From NCBI RefSeq assembly GCF_000764305.2, contig NW_025931865.1, forward strand, positions 125,551 to 189,550: DNA of 64,000 bases, in the 5' to 3' direction. The notes under the pieces were generated by a model. It made no database searches, was not told the origin of the DNA, and saw only the letters and a program-made list of their open reading frames with translations. The DNA is from Hyalella azteca. Lineage: Eukaryota; Arthropoda; Malacostraca; Amphipoda; Hyalellidae. Of the stretch, positions 47,230 to 59,350 are shown in pieces (the stretch's first letter is position 1; each line of letters starts with the position of its first letter). The translations under genes were made by a program, and so were the position numbers.

Positions 47230-48127
47230 GACTTGAAGCATAAACTGAGTGTATGTGTGAGTTTTTGTATGATCTTGAAATTTAATTGCCAACTTTGTTA
47301 AAGATTTCATCTAATAAATTAAAGGAACATCTCCATGAAGGTTTAAGTTTAACATCATTCAGTTTAACATCATCGACGGTCGTCATTGTTTAAAAAACAA
47401 ACACAGAAATAAAACTATTTATAATCTTCAAATATATATGGTATTTTCTTAAAGTTAGTAAAATTAAGTTTAATAATTAAAGTTTTATAGTGTTCCATGT
47501 AGAAAAAAATTTAAATAAAATTGAAATATAGGCTGCAAAATCTTTGAAAGATTTTAACGGCCATGTGGGCTTGAGCCACGGCAATAATCGCGCATCGTGT
47601 TGTTATCATCTGTTAACATTAATTTATCATCTGTTAACGAAAAAGATTTAACTGCTGAATCTGGCCTCGTAGGGATCAGGGAAAGAATTCATGATGTTAA
47701 CATTTTTTTGCTTTTATCACTGATGTGATTTATGGTGGTTTATCAAGGTTTCAAGAATTCAATTATAAATTTTGAAATGTGTTAAGGAATTTGATGACTG
47801 CTGATTGAGACAGTTTCACATGAGACATACGAATCATACGTTAAGTTATACAGATAATACCATTGACCACCATGATGTTGTAGCTCAACAGTAACTTGTT
47901 GTCCAATGTTCTACTGTTTACTAAAGGAGCGGATTGGATTCGCAGTGCACCGCCACAAGGCAAACATCGATTAAGAATGATGTACTGCAGTACTTCTGAC
48001 AACCAATTTTAATTTAAATAAAAACTAATTTATTGAATGGAAACTATGAGTAACGTAAAAAAGTAATCGGACCAAAAATTTCAACTCTATAATTTTAGCC
48101 GACACTACACACTACAACAAAAACATC
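47230..48127. other. AT-rich stretch, nothing recognised
   Basis: Unique sequence with short direct repeats only (TCATCTGTTAAC twice near 47610; TTTAACATCAT twice near 47350). Confidence 0.45.
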
Positions 48128-48246
48128 AAGGAATTTAAAAGCAAAGAAAACGCCAAGAAAATTCACCATATCGATATTGAAACCTTTGCTTTTAAATTTC
48201 TTGTGAACTTGCGATATAAGCAGACTAATGATATAAGTACTAACAC
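48128..48246. mobile_element. Deleted copy of the foldback element, with target-site duplication
   Basis: Starts AAGGAATTTAAAAGCAAAGA like the left end of 38093-38518 and ends with the same GTGAACTTGCGATATAAGCA tail. The interior between GATATCGATATTGAAAC-like sequence and CTTTGCTTTTAAATTTCTTG is missing. The two ends still pair as a stem of about 19 bases. A 7 bp direct repeat, AAACATC, flanks it (48121-48127 and 48247-48253). Shared termini define the element's borders independently of the first copy. Confidence 0.7.
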
Positions 48247-48497
48247 AAACATCTGTATGAGTAAAAACAATTGGGATATCAAAAATTCTGGTCTATGAAA
48301 GACCGTGACATACACATTAACTAAGCTGATAGTCTAAGAAAAACACATAACCAAAAAGTTAATATATACATAACAAACACGAAATCTTCACAACAATTTT
48401 ATGATTAATATCTGACTGATCAAATACACTTTTCAAATTCCTCATTTCTAAAACCAAACAAATGATCTATTCATTTCAAACATATCAAGTTTATCAT

Positions 48498-48780
48498 TCA
48501 TTTCATATCTGCTTGGCTTGCAACACCGAACCAAACCGCGGCAGCGTCCGAACGCATCTCTGCGCTATCAGACGCGTATGTCGGACACCCAATAAAGGAT
48601 AAGAAGTTCATCAAAAACACCTCGTTGTTTGGATGACAGATGACCGCATTAGTGGGACTTATTGTCCCCTGATAGTCGCTGGAAACAAACGATAGCTGCC
48701 CAGCGAACCGACAGTAAAGCTTCCCTTGGAATTTGGCGTTCTGAAAGATGGCCGCCAATGTGAGCTGCTTGCGACACTCG
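48498..48780 (-). CDS. Open frame without ATG at its start, unrecognised
   Basis: A minus-strand frame of about 93 codons, open from a TAA near 48785 to TGA at 48498. Composition is protein-like (AGQLSFVSSDYQGTISPTNA, MRSDAAAVWFGVASQADMK at the end), with G at codon position 1 in 29 and position 2 in 17 codons. An internal ATG exists, but the frame is open well before it. No domain recognised, and acceptor evidence is weak. Confidence 0.28.
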
Positions 48781-48809
48781 ACTGATTAATGAACTGCCTT
48801 TTGTTAGCC

Positions 48810-49168
48810 TCGTATACCGTCGCAGTACCGCGGAGTAGCAGCGGGTGGCACGTAGCTAGGTGTGTTAATACGCTACGCTACGAACAACCTCGCAGTAGCA
48901 GCGGACGGTGCGTTAATACGCTTCGTGTACCGTCGCAGTAGCAGCGGACGGTGCGTTAATACGCTTCGTGTACCGTCGCAGTAGCAGCGGACGGTACGTT
49001 AATACGCTTCGTATACCGTTGCAGTAGCAGCGGACGGTACGGACGGTGCGTTAATACGCTTCGTATACCGTCACAGTAGCAGCGGACGGTGCGTTAATAC
49101 GCTTCGTATACCGTCACAGTAGCAGCGGACGGTGTGTTAATACGCTTCGTATACGGTCGCAGTCGCAA
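48810..49168. repeat. 43 bp minisatellite, about 8 copies
   Basis: Unit containing GTCGCAGTAGCAGCGGACGG and TGCGTTAATACGCTTCGT. Each unit holds an inverted repeat, ACCGTC-(12)-GACGGT. One unit carries a local stutter (GGACGGTACGGACGGTGCG). The first and last copies are diverged. Confidence 0.92.
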
Positions 49169-50365
49169 CGAGTTTGGTTGTCGGAATGGCTCAAAATTAA
49201 ACGTTTATTAGCCATTATTAAAGCCTACTATATAAAAATAGACTATCATAGATCAAATCGATTTAATCAGTGAACATTTGTGACACATATGTACAAACTA
49301 AATAATAAATTTTGTATTTCTTGGTAAAGTCGAGAATAATAGCATAATAGCAAATAAATGACATTGACAACTAAGTTTCTGAGAGAGCTTTCTAGACTCC
49401 CAGTGCCATAATGGATTTAACTTCCATGTTACGTTCGCAACAATAAACAAACTGATTGAAGTGTGTACGTAGCCGCCGGAATTTTGGCTTGCAACTTTCC
49501 ACAAATCGTCCAAACTTCGGAAGTCCAGATTGGTTTCATAGAAAGTCTTGGGAAATCTGTTTCAGTTACTCGTACGTTCGGCAGCTCGGCGACCTCGTAA
49601 GAATTGCGTGATCATTTCTTGAAGAAATGTAAGGCACAGGACACATTTTCTTCTCGAGTTTAGGTGAGTCTCCGTTTAATTGGATTTGAAAAGTTTAAAT
49701 TTAAGTTCAATAATCTTTTACTTGGCATCATATCTCAGTTAAAACGATTGAGACGTAATTGAAAACAATGATGGAATGGCACCAAATTTTTAGCTTAGTT
49801 ATTTAATGTAAATTAGCTCAACTATAAATGTGGAAAAACCTATATTTAGAAATAAAATAATTCATAACGAATACACATTTGCTTGGAATTAATTTTATAA
49901 CGGGAAGATCCCTTCTAAATGAAACCTAAACACACCTGCGATAACGAGGCGTATATAGTGTACACGTTTGAAAAAAAAATGCACACGATTCTCGGCAGAT
50001 AAAGTTTTACATTAGAGAACTGGGTCGTTTTATATTATTCAACTCTATTCCTTGATCACAAATCATTTCTAGGTGCAGGTATTTTAGTCCGTTCATTGGG
50101 CGCATGCTATAAATTGGACCAATGTCCAAAAATCATGAATACATGGCACTGCATCGATTTTTCTTATATCTAATATTTCTTAAATTTATTCAACTTTCAA
50201 CTAGATTTATATAAATAAATCACTATATAAATCTACCTCATTGATTTATCAAATTTTCACACATCACTACACATAGGACACATAACAAACGCAATGAATA
50301 GGCAAAAATGAATCTTTAAAGTTTAAACAAATGTTTTGTATTACAAAAAGCGGTGTAGTTCTTAC
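49169..50365. other. AT-rich stretch, nothing recognised
   Basis: No repeat family or convincing coding frame. Confidence 0.5.
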
Positions 50366-50515
50366 GCACAAATTGTTTGGGCCCTCGAGCTTGAAGAAGC
50401 TCCGGCAGTCCAGTAGTGCGGTGGCTGTCGTGGAGGTAGGAGTGCGTGGAAACGTTCTCCTCTGAGGCATCCAGTCTGGAGGAGTCTAAGTTTCCGCTGG
50501 ATGTGCTGTGATATC
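50366..50515 (-). CDS. Candidate internal exon, 150 bp, unrecognised
   Basis: On the minus strand a 150 bp block (exactly 50 codons, phase 1 at both ends) lies between an AG (AACTGAAG) and a strong donor, GTAAGA, at 50365. The frame contains YHSTSSGNLDSSRLDASEEN and GLPELLQARGPKQF: serine-rich and acidic, like a cytoplasmic or linker region. The block is GC-richer than its flanks and lacks ATG, as an internal exon would. The weak point is the acceptor, which has no pyrimidine tract. The ATG frame on the same strand in another phase (50267-50470) looks like a shadow. No family recognised. Confidence 0.38.
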
Positions 50516-51262
50516 CTTCAGTTTCTTTTCAAATTATTTATCGTATTCCGTGAACGAAGTTTGTTTTTTTTTTCTTCGGAAAGGATTAATTAGTATTTAA
50601 TTGCACTGATGAAGTTACTTAGGTCATTGAAATAATTATTAAGGTGGGCAGGGGATTCTAAAAAAAAGTTAACTCTCGCTTTCATGCAAACTTCTCAGGC
50701 CCGAAAACGCAGTGGTAAATTCATAAGGATAAGCAAGTGTTCTATTTTTAAATTAATTGTATGAGGATTACCTTAAAATCCATTGCATGAAAATGATGCT
50801 TACAGCGTGCATGACTATATATCCCATGAATATAATTAAAATGCAAATTGTACTCAAATCGCATATCAAATATAGTTGCTTAGCTCGATATTGAATACAA
50901 ACAAAAATTCCAGTCTTATCCATTTGTTGTATTGCTCTTCGCGTAGCTGAAATGCAATTTATAATCTAATGATCCCAAGATAAATAAAATTCATTTCAAC
51001 CTACCTTGATTCATCTACTTAACTTTGAAAAATTTGATAAATTGTGCCAATTTAAAGCGGTTTAACGAATAAATTTTACCTGTGAAATTCTAAAATAAGT
51101 CCCTGGGGAGCGTAATATTCCTATTTACAGCTGAACCGTTCAACAGGTTTCTCTTTATGCTAGAATTTTTGATCAGTTCTATTCCTGCATTAGACGCTCT
51201 ATTTGATGATTTTAATGCCGACTCGCAAGTCGCCATCTTGCATTAGTCGCCGGCCTCCAATT

Positions 51263-51445
51263 GAAATGATTTATTCTATAGACAGAACTGAACCAGAAAT
51301 TTCTGATAGGCGATAAACAGGTTAAACATTTTTAGTAACATGTTTTTATTATTATTTATTGATATATTTTTTCTAAACAGCTTACAAATTTATTCTATTA
51401 ACAGAACTGAACCAGAAATTTCTGGTAGGCTATAAACTGCTTTTA
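51263..51445. repeat. Dispersed ~60 bp direct duplication
   Basis: ACAGAACTGAACCAGAAATTTCTGRTAGGC occurs at about 51281 and 51400, about 119 bp apart; shared sequence extends from TTTATTCTAT to TATAAAC. The second copy contains the perfect palindrome CCAGAAATTTCTGG. Confidence 0.75.
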
Positions 51446-52842
51446 AATTTTTTACCTGGTAATTGAAGACATTATATATATAACGCCCATATCACACATT
51501 ATTACACAGCATTTTTTTAGGGAGCGGTGAGTAGAAAAGCACCTACCGACTCATTTTGTATTTATGTAAATTGTAAAAATTTCAGGGCAACCGAGAATAG
51601 AGTAAAGTGTTTTCTATTTTCAAATTTATAACGAGCAAATGGCAGCGCATTTCCATATGAAATACGTCAATGCTGAAGCAACTAAATAATTTTTTTTTTC
51701 GAAAATTAGCATCTCGTCCACAAAAATTTGATGCTCTGAGCCTCAGCTAACGTGGAGCAATGCACGAGAAAATAATAACAAATTGAGTTATTTTTATAAC
51801 TTCTTAGTTATTTTATTCGTTGGACAATCGGCCTCAATCCAAATTCTTCGCCTGGTATTGTGAGGAATTTGTTTCTAGTAAATAAAAAGCTTGCTTGCCA
51901 ATGATTGTTGTTGTTATCTCGAATATTTTTCGGAATTTAGCTAAAAGCCGGATTAAAATTTTAATTTAAGAAGTTTATCTTTTGTTTCATTTACGGAGGA
52001 AGTTTTCGTACAGATTGCCGAAAACCTCGTAAATTTTGCCTTCAAAAATGATTGTAAATTTTTTTTTTCGAACAAATTGGATTTAACAGTAATGCGATAG
52101 TGATTTTTCCAAGACATTTTTTGTATTCATTTATTTTTCAGCTGATAAATTAAAAAATTACAGAGAAATAGAATCTTAAAATGCTTGAAATTTAATTACT
52201 TGCAGATTTATATTTTTTGATGGATTTAAAAACAGAAAAATCCATTGTAAAACGAAAGCATTGAATGAACAAGGTTTTGCACACTGTTCATTTTGTATTT
52301 TCACTTAGTTGATTCAATTTTTAGTCAAATTTTAGATTTTCGTTCAAAAATCTCCCAGTATTCAGATGCGTTCTAAAGAAATACCGCTGAAATTAAAGTG
52401 GATAAATTTACCATCTTCATGGATAAATTTTTGAACTTGCGTCAAGTTTTACTTCTCAATGAATTATTCATAGTATAATTTCTGTCAAAAACATGCATCT
52501 ATAAAAAACTCTTTATCAACAGATGTATATAATATATGTTACAAAATAATGTTTAAGATTTAATTCGAAATTCATTCCATTGCTGTAAATGAAATATGAT
52601 TGTTTCTTGTCACTGCAAAACACATGCACTTCGCTCGCTAATTATATAATATAGATGCAGATTGAACTCATTTGGCTGGAGTCTTCGGCTTTGGTGATGG
52701 CGCTCAGATGTGATGATTGAATTCCGAGCTAGTTAGAATCATTTCAATGATTGCTTCCCACTGCGATTCTCGAAGAATTTGAGGAAGGAATTTTATGAAA
52801 CGAAAATTCTGCACAAAATCAAGCAATCTGCGAACTTGCTCT
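51446..52842. other. AT-rich stretch, nothing recognised
   Basis: Long poly-T and poly-A runs, no gene or repeat family seen. Confidence 0.5.
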
Positions 52843-52990
52843 GAGGATCTGAATAATTGGATCTGAATAATTGGATCTGAATAATTGGATCTGAATAATA
52901 GGATCTGAATAATTGGAGCTGAACAAATGGAGCTGAATAATTGGATCTGAATAATTGGATCTGGATAATTGGATCTGAATAATTGGATTT
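52843..52990. repeat. 14 bp minisatellite, about 10 copies
   Basis: Unit GGATCTGAATAATT, with a diverged pair in the middle (GGAGCTGAACAAAT). It has the same 14 bp period as the big array at 41-43 kb but is unrelated in sequence. Confidence 0.93.
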
Positions 52991-53340
52991 TTATGCCTAT
53001 CGTGTTTTGAAAAATGCAGCATTACGGTTAAAACTTCACATACAACGGCCTTTTTTAAACCAATATATGTCAAGGGAACCTAAGATTTGATTTCTACTCA
53101 ACACTCTGCATTTGCCTTACTTGCACAAGTCAGATAACGTTCAATTCATTATATATTATCAAACCAAGGTATCTTCAGCGTCAAATATTCTATTATGATT
53201 AAGATTAAACATTTATCTACGGAGTCATTTCTCGCTCGGTAAATGCAGAGCTCAACAGCAGCTATAATGTGACCAGCGGCGGCACTGCATGGTCCTCTTG
53301 TTAATTTCTGCGACTCATCAAGAGCCCGCCATATTGCTGC

Positions 53341-53513
53341 TCCGCGTCCGTATTATGCGTCAGTTTTATGCGTCCGTATTATGCGTCAGTTTTATGCGTC
53401 CGTATTATGCGTCAGTTTTATGTGTCCGTATTATGCATCAGTTTTATGCGTCCGTATTATGCGTCAGTTTTATGCGTCCGTATTATGCGTCAGTTTTATG
53501 CGCCCGTATTATG
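53341..53513. repeat. 26 bp minisatellite, about 7 copies
   Basis: Unit GCGTCAGTTTTATGCGTCCG + TATTAT. Each unit holds two ATGCGTC boxes. Diverged relatives (ATTATGCGTCCGTATTATGC and similar) continue to about 53700. Confidence 0.9.
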
Positions 53514-53709
53514 CCACGTTGTGGCTGTGGGGCATAATTTTGTCATATTGCTGTTAGTGAGTATAATGCCATATTCCTGACGTGCGTTTTTTGTGCGTTC
53601 GTATTCTAACATATTAATGCTGTACGCATTATTTATGCGTCCGTATTATGCAACTTATTGCTGTGCGCCCGTATTTTGTCATTTTGCTGCTGTGCAACCG
53701 TGAAATGCC

Positions 53710-55150
53710 ACCTACGTACGATGAAGTAAGCATACATGAACCTTTGTGTTAGCAAGGAAAGACATGATTTCCACGAAGTTAATCTAACGGCGTTTCGAAT
53801 TTTAATGTAAGCTGATTACCTGAGGCTTTTCGTTACTATGAAACGAATAAATATAGCAATGGTAAAAGTAAAAGTGTGCTAAAATACTATGTAGTATTAA
53901 TTCTCTGTCGACTTTGATCAGCTTATTATTGGGCTTCAAATTTTGATTAGCTTGTAAGCTATTAATTTATTATTATTATATTAGAGTGCATACGTATAAT
54001 TGTAGTTATCATGCTCTGTTTCGAGAGACGATGAACCTTTGATTGGTTTATGATGAAAATTCAAGTACTTCGGTGAAGGGTGCTTCATTGAAATGACTGT
54101 TTTGATGACTTATGATAAAGGACGTGAAAGAAGTGACTGGTGAGAGGAAAAAATTTTCTGCAATTGAGTTAATTTGCTTCAAACGCCCACAAAACAAAAT
54201 GAATTTGCTAATAAAACGTTTTTGAACTCAAATTACCGAACACTTTTCGTAAAATTTTTAACTCATTATTTTTTTGCGGTGCATTACTGCAAACTTGCAG
54301 AGTTCAAATGATTTCCAGTTCACAATTTTATGAAATCCAGCATATAAGTTTTATTTTTAAAAGCCTGCACGCTGTCCTTGAAATATAAGTTTTCGCAACA
54401 AATTATTTAATTGATCGATCTTCCGTGCCTCGGAGAATAGCGAAAAAAACCTTATCATTAATTTAATTTCACGAATTTTACAGTATCTTCATTTTACAGC
54501 ATTTTTGCAAATGACTAAACTTTTCCGTAGCTCATTAGCAAGCATACATGCAAATTTTTTCTTGTCAGGAGTATCTAGAATATTTTTTAATAAAAAATTT
54601 AATTGTAAAACAAGTGAAAGTTTGATCGCCTATTCGCCTACGTCGGTGAAAAGCCAAGCGATCAACAGATTTCTATCCAAGAAAAATTGCTACAACTTGT
54701 GATACATTACTAATATTTATTTTCATGATGCCGGTATTTTATGTGAAATTTATAATAATTAAAATTTTGTAAAGACTACATCTTTTACGGTTTGATGTAA
54801 AAAAATAGAAAAGTGCTGCAAAAGTCACGAAGTGAACTGGGACTCTTGAAACGCAAAAATACTTCCCTGTTTAATTCGTAATTAATCTAAATTTATTTTA
54901 AAATTCATACATTCATTCCTTGTTAAAATACGCATGAATTAATTGAAGTCAAGATACACTAATAACGAAGCTGTAGGTAGTTGAATTTTCTGTAAATAAT
55001 TATTAAATTTCATTACGTATTGGCGTGTGTTGCATGGGAATTCTCAATATAGAAGCTATCAATATCAAGCAGCTTATTGTTCGCAAAATATTCCATTTAT
55101 TTTCAAATGACTACGAGTGTTCAATTTCAATATGAACGAGTTAGTGAACA
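53710..55150. other. AT-rich stretch, nothing recognised
   Basis: No repeat family or convincing coding frame. The 65-codon frame at 54505-54702 is unrecognised. Confidence 0.45.
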
Positions 55151-55151
55151 G

Positions 55152-55215
55152 CAGGCGAGACGGACAGTAGCGGCGGCAGGCGAGACGGGCAGTAGCGGCG
55201 GCAGGCGAGACGAGT
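55152..55215. repeat. 25 bp GC-rich minisatellite, 2.5 copies
   Basis: Unit GCAGGCGAGACGGGCAGTAG + CGGCG, repeated with one substitution and ending in a partial third unit. Confidence 0.88.
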
Positions 55216-55389
55216 TAGCATGCCTGCGTCGTCTGCAATTCACTTGTTACTGGAAACAAGCAGACGACTTAACACTCGAGGAGAAGGATGGCTTCGTTGT
55301 CGTGTACCACAAAAAATTAGCTCAATAAAAGGCGAGCCACATCTAAATTGGAATCGGGAAGCTTCTCTCCACGGCCAAGGGCCCTCTAA

Positions 55390-55707
55390 TACATACGAAG
55401 TGCGGACAAAATCTCCCGATGTTTTACTCCGGGCTCTGAACAGACGCGACTCGACAAAGTCCAATGGAATCGTACGCAGAAATGGCTCTTGAAATGCGTC
55501 ATAGAGTGTGCACCAGACGACATCTTGAACTCTGTTTCGAAAAGTTTTGTAGATTGTGTTCTTAGCAGTTCAAGGGAACAAAACCAAGTACGTGTTTTGG
55601 AAAGGGCGTTCATTTTTGCCATGGGTGCTAGAGACAGGGTAGTAAATTGTACCCAGAAATACCACTGTACGGCCCAAAGCGGGCTGCTCGAGACTGCCGT
55701 CTCGTGA
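55390..55707 (+). CDS. 106-codon coding-like frame, possible last exon
   Basis: Open from a TAA (55387-55389) to TGA (55705-55707). The first ATG is well inside. The product looks globular: TQKWLLKCVIECAPDDILNS, a hydrophobic cysteine-containing helix-like part, then VLERAFIFAMGARDRVVNCT. An AATAAA (about 55716-55721) stands just after the stop, which would suit a terminal exon, but AATAAA is common in this AT-rich DNA. G at codon position 1 (31) exceeds position 2 (25) only modestly. An ATG frame in another phase (55220-55492) and a minus frame (55240-55464) overlap it and show no coding bias. No family recognised. Confidence 0.3.
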   Translation, partial: YIRSADKISRCFTPGSEQTRLDKVQWNRTQKWLLKCVIECAPDDILNSVSKSFVDCVLSSSREQNQVRVLERAFIFAMGARDRVVNCTQKYHCTAQSGLLETAVS

Positions 55708-55927
55708 CCATGAGAAAATAAAATTTATTTTGAAATACTCTTTGTTCATATATGCTTGAGTCACAAACGAATGGACGCATGGAAAACTTAATTTAAAGTT
55801 AAGTCGAATGTGTCGTGTCTGTCGCTTTGATGTGTTATAGGGCAATTCCCTACAATTCTTATGGTTTATTTTAAATTTTTTTAAAAAATTGCTTCTGTGC
55901 TTTAGAAGAAGCTCAGAAAAGGCTCTA

Positions 55928-56434
55928 AATCGTGCGATGATCTAAAATGCTTATTTTTAATGCTAGAATGCATTAAAAATGAATATTATTAATGTATTAC
56001 AAATAAAAAATGATTGTACCGAGAAATTTGCATTTATATATAATTTCGTAAATTGCATTTGATGAAAAATCATCACTTAAAACTTTCTCAAAATTTGATA
56101 ACAGTAAATGAATGGGGATTTTTAGGTTGAATGTGGGTTTCAGCGGGATACTAGGATTAATTTAGTTTGAAAACTATAAACGAGATTCAGAATTTACAGG
56201 ATTCCGTTTTAAGCTATTTGTATTGGATAATTTTTTCAAGGAGTGTACCTGCTTAAATATAGTAATATAAGAAGTTTACTGACAAAAAAATTATCAAAAT
56301 TTCAAGGTAGTCATACTAAACATGATGAAAAATTACTATTAAGAAAATTTGACATCGGAAGCAAAAAATTCAGCATTCCGAAATTTTTGTCCATTCAAAT
56401 TTCTTTGTTTGAGTGATTTGAGCGAGTGATCATT
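55928..56434. mobile_element. Dispersed element with downstream minisatellite, copy 2
   Basis: Colinear over about 507 bp with 44306-44819, same orientation, with scattered substitutions and small indels. It lacks the extra internal duplicate and the 200 bp insert seen in copy 1. It ends ATCATTCAGAA and passes directly into the 27 bp minisatellite. Confidence 0.65.
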
Positions 56435-56437
56435 CAG

Positions 56438-56565
56438 AAGGGAGCTGTAACTGTATAAATACACGAGGGAGCTGTAACTGTATAAATACACGAGGGAGCT
56501 GTAACTGTATAAATACACGAGGAGCTGTAACTGTATAAATACACGAGGAGCTGTAACTGTGTATA
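56438..56565. repeat. 27 bp minisatellite, about 4.7 copies (family shared with 45024)
   Basis: Units GGGAGCTGTAACTGTATAAA + TACACGA. The last two units have lost one G (ACGAGGAGCTG). Same unit, orientation and position relative to the element as at 45024-45158. Confidence 0.92.
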
Positions 56566-56569
56566 AAAC

Positions 56570-57585
56570 GCGTATCGACACGAGGTGAAACTATAACCAT
56601 TAAAACGAGTGTAATGAAGATATTTAGAGAATATTTAATGAAAATAAATCATATTTAATGAGAATTAAAACTGTATTGTTCTATTTCCGACATAATTCAT
56701 CCACTTTCTCTCTACATTTTTCTCATATAATTTTTTAAATGCCTTACCCATGTTAATGAGAAAACAAATATTTCAGCTATTATTTTCCTCAGCAATTACG
56801 ATGTAAGCTGAATTTGATTGCGCAGATTTTTTACAACAAAAAATACTACTTCAGAAGCGCACGTTTGTTTTTCTGGATCTCAAATATATCGTACCATAAA
56901 TGAGATTACTGAACTGAGTCTTCTGGAATTTTTTATAAACGATTCATTCGCCGTACATGTGCTTAAATGTCATTGATTGTGAATGTATCGAATTACAAGT
57001 TTTCGCATAAACTTTCTAGCATCCTTGAAACAAATCTCTTCTAGAGAGATGATGAAGTCATGAACTTAAAAAATTTAGACTGAAATTGTTCGCCCAGGTT
57101 CAAATTTGGATTAGCAATTACTTACGTCGTGTGAAATTCATCGTTAAAAATTTCTGCCTCCTGAATTCGAATTCAGGTGAAGCCTGTAATGCAAATCTAA
57201 AGCCTGCAATTTTCCGGTATCTCGCCGTCACCATAATTATTACATCGAAATTCCCGAAAAGTATTCGCTTCTGAATAACGAAACCGGATATAAACGTGAA
57301 TGACTTCATATGGCACTTCATGCACAATGATCGAGGTCATTAATGGTGATTGTTCTCATTTTCCAGACTACCATTTTTTAATTCAAATTTAATGAATAAT
57401 TTAGAAGCTTGAAGAGTAGTCAGTGCTGATTTGGCGCTGATTTTTGATAAAAATACAACTCCGTCTGAAGGAAAATAGTGCATATCGATCGCGGTGGAGC
57501 GGCTCATAAAGTCGATAATTTTGCTGGCGTTGGCACCCAGGATTCGTTTTTAGACTTAACGGCGTCTGGACGCTGCCAAGTAGTC
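56570..57585. other. AT-rich stretch, nothing recognised
   Basis: No repeat family or convincing coding frame. Confidence 0.5.
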
Positions 57586-58040
57586 TTGCCAGCCACTAGC
57601 CATAAATAGAGGAAGTCTAGTAAGCCATCAGCCAGGAATAGAGGAAGTCTAGTAAGCCATCAGCCACAATTAGAGAAAGTCTAGTGAGCCATCAGCCATA
57701 AATAGAGGAAGTCTAGCGAGCCATCGGCCATAAATGGAGGAAGTCTAGCGAGTCATCAGCCATAAATGGAGGAAGTCTAGCGAGCCATCAGACATAAATA
57801 GAGGAAGTCTAGTGAGCCATCAGCCATAAATAGAGGAAGTCTAGCGAGCCATCAGCCATAAATGAAGGAAGTCTAGTGAGCCATCAGCCAAAAATAGAGG
57901 AAGTCTAGTGAGCCATCAGCCATAAATAGAGGAAGTCTAGTGAGCCATCAGCTATAAATAGAGGAAGTCTAGCGAGCCATCAGCCATAAATAGAGGAAGT
58001 CTAGTAAACCATCAGCCATAAATGGAGGAAATCTTGTAAG
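57586..58040. repeat. 32 bp minisatellite, about 14 copies
   Basis: Unit GAGGAAGTCTAGTGAGCCAT + CAGCCATAAATA. Subtypes TAGTGAG, TAGCGAG and TAGTAAG are interspersed. Decayed relatives continue to about 58200 (AAAGTCTTTAAAGCCATCAG). Confidence 0.93.
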
Positions 58041-58209
58041 GCACCAGCAACAAATGAAAAAAAAATCCATCAAGCTAACATCCACAAATTAAAAAGTCTT
58101 TCATGACTCCAACCACAAATAAAATCCAGCCACGAATAAAGAAAGTCTTTAAAGCCATCAGCCACAAATAAAAATAGCGATGTATGCCATCAGCTCCGAA
58201 TAAAACGGA

Positions 58210-59350
58210 GACTGGAACCAAGCGAGGCGGATCTTGGAATTATTATGTATTATTCCATATATGGAAGCAGGGAATTGTGGTTTAGCATTTTTAAGGATCT
58301 CCATACAAAATATGCTCATTCCTAAATCACTACAAGAGGAGGAAAATTATATATAAAACTTTTTATTTCATAGCAATCAAAATCGAATATTTCTTCATAA
58401 TTTTTACTCTGTTCATCACATCACAATGAGGTATCGACATCCTGAGCAGGGCCACATAATCCTTATATTTCACTATTAACAAAACGATATCAATTCCAAT
58501 GTTCGCAATTACGCTAAGTAATAAACAACTTCTCTCGTGTCTACGACCAGATTTTCAAAGCGGGCCACGAAACTCTCGAATTACGCGCTTAAAACTAAAT
58601 CCTGTAAAGCGGGCAGAAACCTGTAATAAGTCACTGATAATCTTACATCTCGTCACAGGCGAACATAAACTCCAAAGTGGGCCATTCATTGCACCCCTAA
58701 ACAACATTTGTGCCTCCCAACAAGCCGTTTATTTTTCTGCGCTCAAAAAAAAAATTCTCCCGAGTTTCCGTCGTAATTGAACTTTAGCAAGCTCGATTGA
58801 AAAGAAGTTTTACGATGGGGCAGTTCGATCTGAAACTGCGGCCAACGACCCAAGTTTCAACATAAAACTGTTGTTCCAAATGCTGCTGGATAAACTGCCG
58901 GGCCTTCTATTGGGCTCTTATTATTATAAGCCTCTGCGAATTACTTTCTGAATAATTACCGAAGTTGTAATAATAACTGATTTGGTGGGGCTGGTATTTA
59001 GTTGATAGCACCTAAAATTACACCTAGCTACGTAATAACAGTCAAACTATTTAAACTAGATTGCTAGCAACGACAGTTATACGCATTTGCTACTTTTTAA
59101 CGATCAATTATCTTATCTACTTATCACAATCAAGCATCTTATCTACCTAGTTGAGATCAATCATATTAACTACTTAATAAAGAGGCTTCTCAGCTACTCA
59201 AAAAATGTCTTTTAACTACAGAATAATGATCGAACTTTGTCATGAAATACTCTTCACTAATAGAATAACAACTTCCCATTCCATAATGAATAATCATACA
59301 TATTTAATTATCCAGCTGAAGGTTTTTCAAGTCAGTGTAATCGATTAGAA
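58210..59350. other. Unique stretch
   Basis: A 93-codon ATG frame at 58499-58780 (MFAITLSNKQLLSCLRPDFQ) is unrecognised. Otherwise no features. Confidence 0.4.

Noticed and set aside
55220..55492. 90-codon ATG ORF on the plus strand
   Set aside because: G at codon position 1 (about 22) does not exceed position 2 (about 24), and the overlapping frame 55390-55707 fits better.
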